This document shows positions 49,968 to 52,002 of a stretch of DNA of 52,002 nt, one piece after another. Numbering within the stretch: position 1 is the first letter of the stretch; each line of letters begins with the position of its first letter. The DNA is from Bacteroidota bacterium. GTDB taxonomy: Bacteria; Bacteroidota; Bacteroidia; Bacteroidales; BM520. Under the pieces are notes generated by a model. That model was given only the letters and a program-made list of their open reading frames with translations, was not told the DNA's origin and ran no database searches. The stretch spans positions 1-52,002 of the forward strand of contig PDRJ01000040.1 in NCBI GenBank assembly GCA_002748065.1, read 5' to 3'. A program made the translations under genes and the position numbers.

Positions 49968-50828
49968 TTAATATAGTAATTTGATATTATCTAAGAGAAT
50001 CACAGACTGTTCCTCTTCTTCATCAAGCACACCTCCAATGAAGACCTTGTAGTATTCGGCATTGATATGCGTTGTAACTGCAGTCGTCAGATAGACATAC
50101 ACCTTCTTCCAATCATCGGTAGGGTTAAGATTTAACACCGGTGTTCGTCGCCAAACCTGGTCGAAAGCGGTAAGCCCCACCGTGAAGACCGACTCTGTTT
50201 TATAATCAAATTCCAACACCACAATCGATCCATCCTGGGGTAACCTATAGGTCGTGTCACTAACCACCTCAAAGTAGGAGACCGAGTCGGGCGCAGAGAG
50301 CACCACCTTCCCACTGGCATTCCCCTCATAAACCTCTTCGGGGTTGGAGGTGATAAAGAGGGTTGTATCGCTATTTTTGGTCCTCTCCATATTCACGCGA
50401 AGATCCTCAAACCCCTCAATCCAACTAAAGGAGGTATTCTCTCGATAGGCATAAACAGGGGTAACAACGATCACACTGTCCCTAACCAGGTTCACCTCTT
50501 GCTCGTAGGGTAGATAAAATTCGTATACCCTACGAGAATCAGCAATACCGTTGGCCATAACACCGGCTTTCAAGCGTAAAGAGACCGGCCCCTCTTTGAG
50601 GATGGGAATATTTACCGGTGTTTCAAACACCCCTATTTGTTGATTATCCACATAGAGCCACACATCCACAATCTGGTGACTAGAGGATCCTGAGACCGGC
50701 TCATAAGATTCGAGCAAACTCTTCTCTACTCTCACATAAGAAGGGATAGGAGTTTCCTTGATGCAGGAGGCAAACAAAAGCAAGCTAATCAAAAACAAAG
50801 CGAGAAGCCGATACAACTGGTGCGCCAT
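49968..50828 (-). CDS. Lipoprotein of unknown function
   Basis: This 286-residue protein begins with a lipoprotein signal (LISLLLFASC, lipid Cys at 22). The start chosen is the ATG at 50826-50828; the frame opens 18 codons earlier but those residues precede the signal. It reads as two beta-sandwich parts. Residues ~45-150 include VWLYVDNQQIGVFETPVNIP and VSLRLKAGVMANG. Residues ~160-286 resemble a carbohydrate-binding-like jelly roll: SWIEGFEDLR, GKVVLSAPDS, VLEFDYKTES, and LLDNIKLLY at the end. No enzyme motif is seen. It is 6 bases from the sugar transferase gene and 68 bases downstream of the oxidoreductase. Confidence 0.7.
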   Translation of the reverse strand: MAHQLYRLLALFLISLLLFASCIKETPIPSYVRVEKSLLESYEPVSGSSSHQIVDVWLYVDNQQIGVFETPVNIPILKEGPVSLRLKAGVMANGIADSRRVYEFYLPYEQEVNLVRDSVIVVTPVYAYRENTSFSWIEGFEDLRVNMERTKNSDTTLFITSNPEEVYEGNASGKVVLSAPDSVSYFEVVSDTTYRLPQDGSIVVLEFDYKTESVFTVGLTAFDQVWRRTPVLNLNPTDDWKKVYVYLTTAVTTHINAEYYKVFIGGVLDEEEEQSVILLDNIKLLY

Positions 50829-50896
50829 AAACGAATTTTGAACCCGGTTAATTTTAATGTGTGCTATGAGATGAGAACGCAAGAAAATAGGTTTTA

Positions 50897-51883
50897 TTAC
50901 AATCGACCCAACGAAAAATTCACTTTGTCCAAAATTTGATGTACAACTTCCAGTGCAAAAATCCCATCCTCTATGGTAACAGGGGGCTGCACATCATTTA
51001 TGATGGCTTCAGCAAACATGGACAGCTCCTTTTGAATCGCATTCAGGGGCATCACTACTGGATAATCAAAAAGGATTTGCTTCGCCGGTTTATTGTTCCC
51101 CGGGGAAAAAGATAAGGCATAGGGATCCTCCACATCACCTTGCTGCTCTTTCATGCGAATCACCTCCACCTTTTTATCCAGGAAGTCCACCGCCACATAG
51201 GAGTCTGTTTGGAAAAAACGCGTCTTACGCATGTTCTTCATAGAGATACGCGACGCGGTGAGGTTGGCCACACAGCCATTATCAAATTCAATACGCGCAT
51301 TGGCAATATCGGCAGTGTCACTTACCACCGGAACGCCGGAAGCATGAATTTTTCGAATACTTCGACCCACCACATGAAGAATGATATCAATATCATGAAT
51401 CATAAGGTCAAGGATCACGGGTACATCGGTTCCCCTGGGATTAAACTGAGCCAAACGATGCACCTCAATAAACATGGGGTTCTCCAGGTAGGGTTCTGCT
51501 GCGAGAAAAGCGGGATTAAAGCGTTCCACATGTCCCACCTGAACCTTCACATCGGCCTCTTTGGCAATGGCAAGAAGACGTTGAGCCTCTGAAGGAGAGG
51601 CTACAATGGGTTTTTCAATAAACACATGCTTTGCCTTTCGCAAGGCTTTGGAAGCACATTCAAAATGGGAAATGGTAGGTGTTACAATATCAACCACATC
51701 CACCGCATCGACTAAGTCTTCTATAGAAGAAAATGACGTTATCCCAAACTCCTCACTTACCTTGTTGGCCGTTTCAGGATCCACATCATAAAATCCGACT
51801 AAATGATAGTTTGCAATTTGTTTTATACATTTTATGTGAATCTTTCCCAGATGGCCTGCACCCAAAACACCAATTTTCAACAT
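50897..51883 (-). CDS. Gfo/Idh/MocA family NAD(P)-dependent oxidoreductase
   Basis: This 328-residue protein has the N-terminal Rossmann fold (KIGVLGAGHLGKIHIKC), the family EKP motif (HVFIEKPIVAS), and the C-terminal alpha/beta domain with GHVERFNPAF and LMIHDIDIILHV, where the His/Asp residues lie in the active site. Family members oxidise or reduce sugars and sugar nucleotides. Its place upstream of the sugar-phosphate transferase fits sugar-nucleotide or surface-glycan metabolism, but the substrate is unknown. A minus-strand -7 box (TACTTTTG, 51950-51957) is about 70 bases upstream. Confidence 0.88.
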   Translation of the reverse strand: MLKIGVLGAGHLGKIHIKCIKQIANYHLVGFYDVDPETANKVSEEFGITSFSSIEDLVDAVDVVDIVTPTISHFECASKALRKAKHVFIEKPIVASPSEAQRLLAIAKEADVKVQVGHVERFNPAFLAAEPYLENPMFIEVHRLAQFNPRGTDVPVILDLMIHDIDIILHVVGRSIRKIHASGVPVVSDTADIANARIEFDNGCVANLTASRISMKNMRKTRFFQTDSYVAVDFLDKKVEVIRMKEQQGDVEDPYALSFSPGNNKPAKQILFDYPVVMPLNAIQKELSMFAEAIINDVQPPVTIEDGIFALEVVHQILDKVNFSLGRL

Positions 51884-51949
51884 CTTCTTTGTTATTATAT
51901 TATTTTAGGTTCAAGATAACTTTAGAGGGTTATTTCTAAAACTTTTAAG

Positions 51950-51957
51950 CAAAAGTA
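51950..51957 (-). promoter_or_regulatory. -7 box (TACTTTTG) of the oxidoreductase gene
   Basis: TACTTTTG on the minus strand is the best promoter signal at the right edge of the window, about 70 bases before the start codon. Nothing else is recognised in 51884-52002. Confidence 0.45.
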
Positions 51958-52002
51958 GGTATAAGTTTTTATTTCTACAATTATATCTAAATTCACATTC
52001 TT

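Overview
The window reads as Bacteroidota, most likely a member of the Bacteroidales-type lineages that keep a type IX secretion system. The evidence is: many Bacteroidota-style -7 boxes (TAnnTTTG) in front of genes and both tRNAs, few Shine-Dalgarno sequences, a large protein ending in a T9SS type A sorting domain, several lipoproteins with short lipobox signal peptides, DUF3127, and a glycogen synthase/alpha-glucan phosphorylase fusion of the kind seen in Bacteroides relatives. I cannot name the genus.

Layout. (1) Positions 1-4.6 kb are an AT-rich accessory island. It holds a DUF1016/YhcG PDDEXK nuclease, an HNH endonuclease with a probably frameshifted 5' end, and a glycoside-hydrolase-like lipoprotein. 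Two related ~125-bp elements follow the two nuclease genes; on the minus strand they resemble the 3' end (domains V-VI) of group II introns. A compact hairpin-rich stretch (2101-2310) lies between them. (2) 4.6-7 kb holds an ABC exporter pair of NatAB type. (3) 7-14.2 kb holds the most unusual gene: a 1690-residue SLC12-type cation-chloride cotransporter fused to a very long helical region and a C-terminal STAND-like P-loop NTPase. An MscS-type channel follows two bases later, and an MFS transporter converges on the pair. (4) 14.2-16.9 kb has uracil-DNA glycosylase and a class V PLP enzyme with a possible switching leader RNA. (5) 17-26.6 kb (minus strand) is a glycogen/alpha-glucan block: debranching enzyme, GT4 glycosyltransferase, GH57 hydrolase and the synthase-phosphorylase fusion. 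(6) 26.7-38.8 kb (plus strand) has a beta-helix lipoprotein, MnmE, a T9SS Asp-box protein, an Ntn-hydrolase/GATase-like fusion overlapping a cysteine desulfurase-SelD fusion, guanine deaminase, DUF3127 and a HAD phosphatase. (7) 39-48.3 kb has a LEA14-like lipoprotein, lipoate-protein ligase with an FAD/Fe-S dehydrogenase, a purine phosphorylase/amidohydrolase pair, tRNA-Arg(TCT), a dihydroorotate-dehydrogenase-like flavoprotein and a BadF-type sugar kinase. (8) 48.4-52 kb has tRNA-Gly(CCC) and a surface-polysaccharide-type run: sugar-phosphate transferase, lipoprotein, Gfo/Idh/MocA oxidoreductase.

Across the window runs a dispersed ~153-bp intergenic repeat with imperfect terminal inverted repeats: three full-length copies, one diverged and one truncated. 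It looks like a MITE-like family. The strongest candidates for something undescribed are the cotransporter-NTPase fusion with its MscS partner, the 153-bp repeat family, and the intron-like elements and structured RNA in the first 3.4 kb. All functional assignments come from reading motifs in the translations; no database search was possible.
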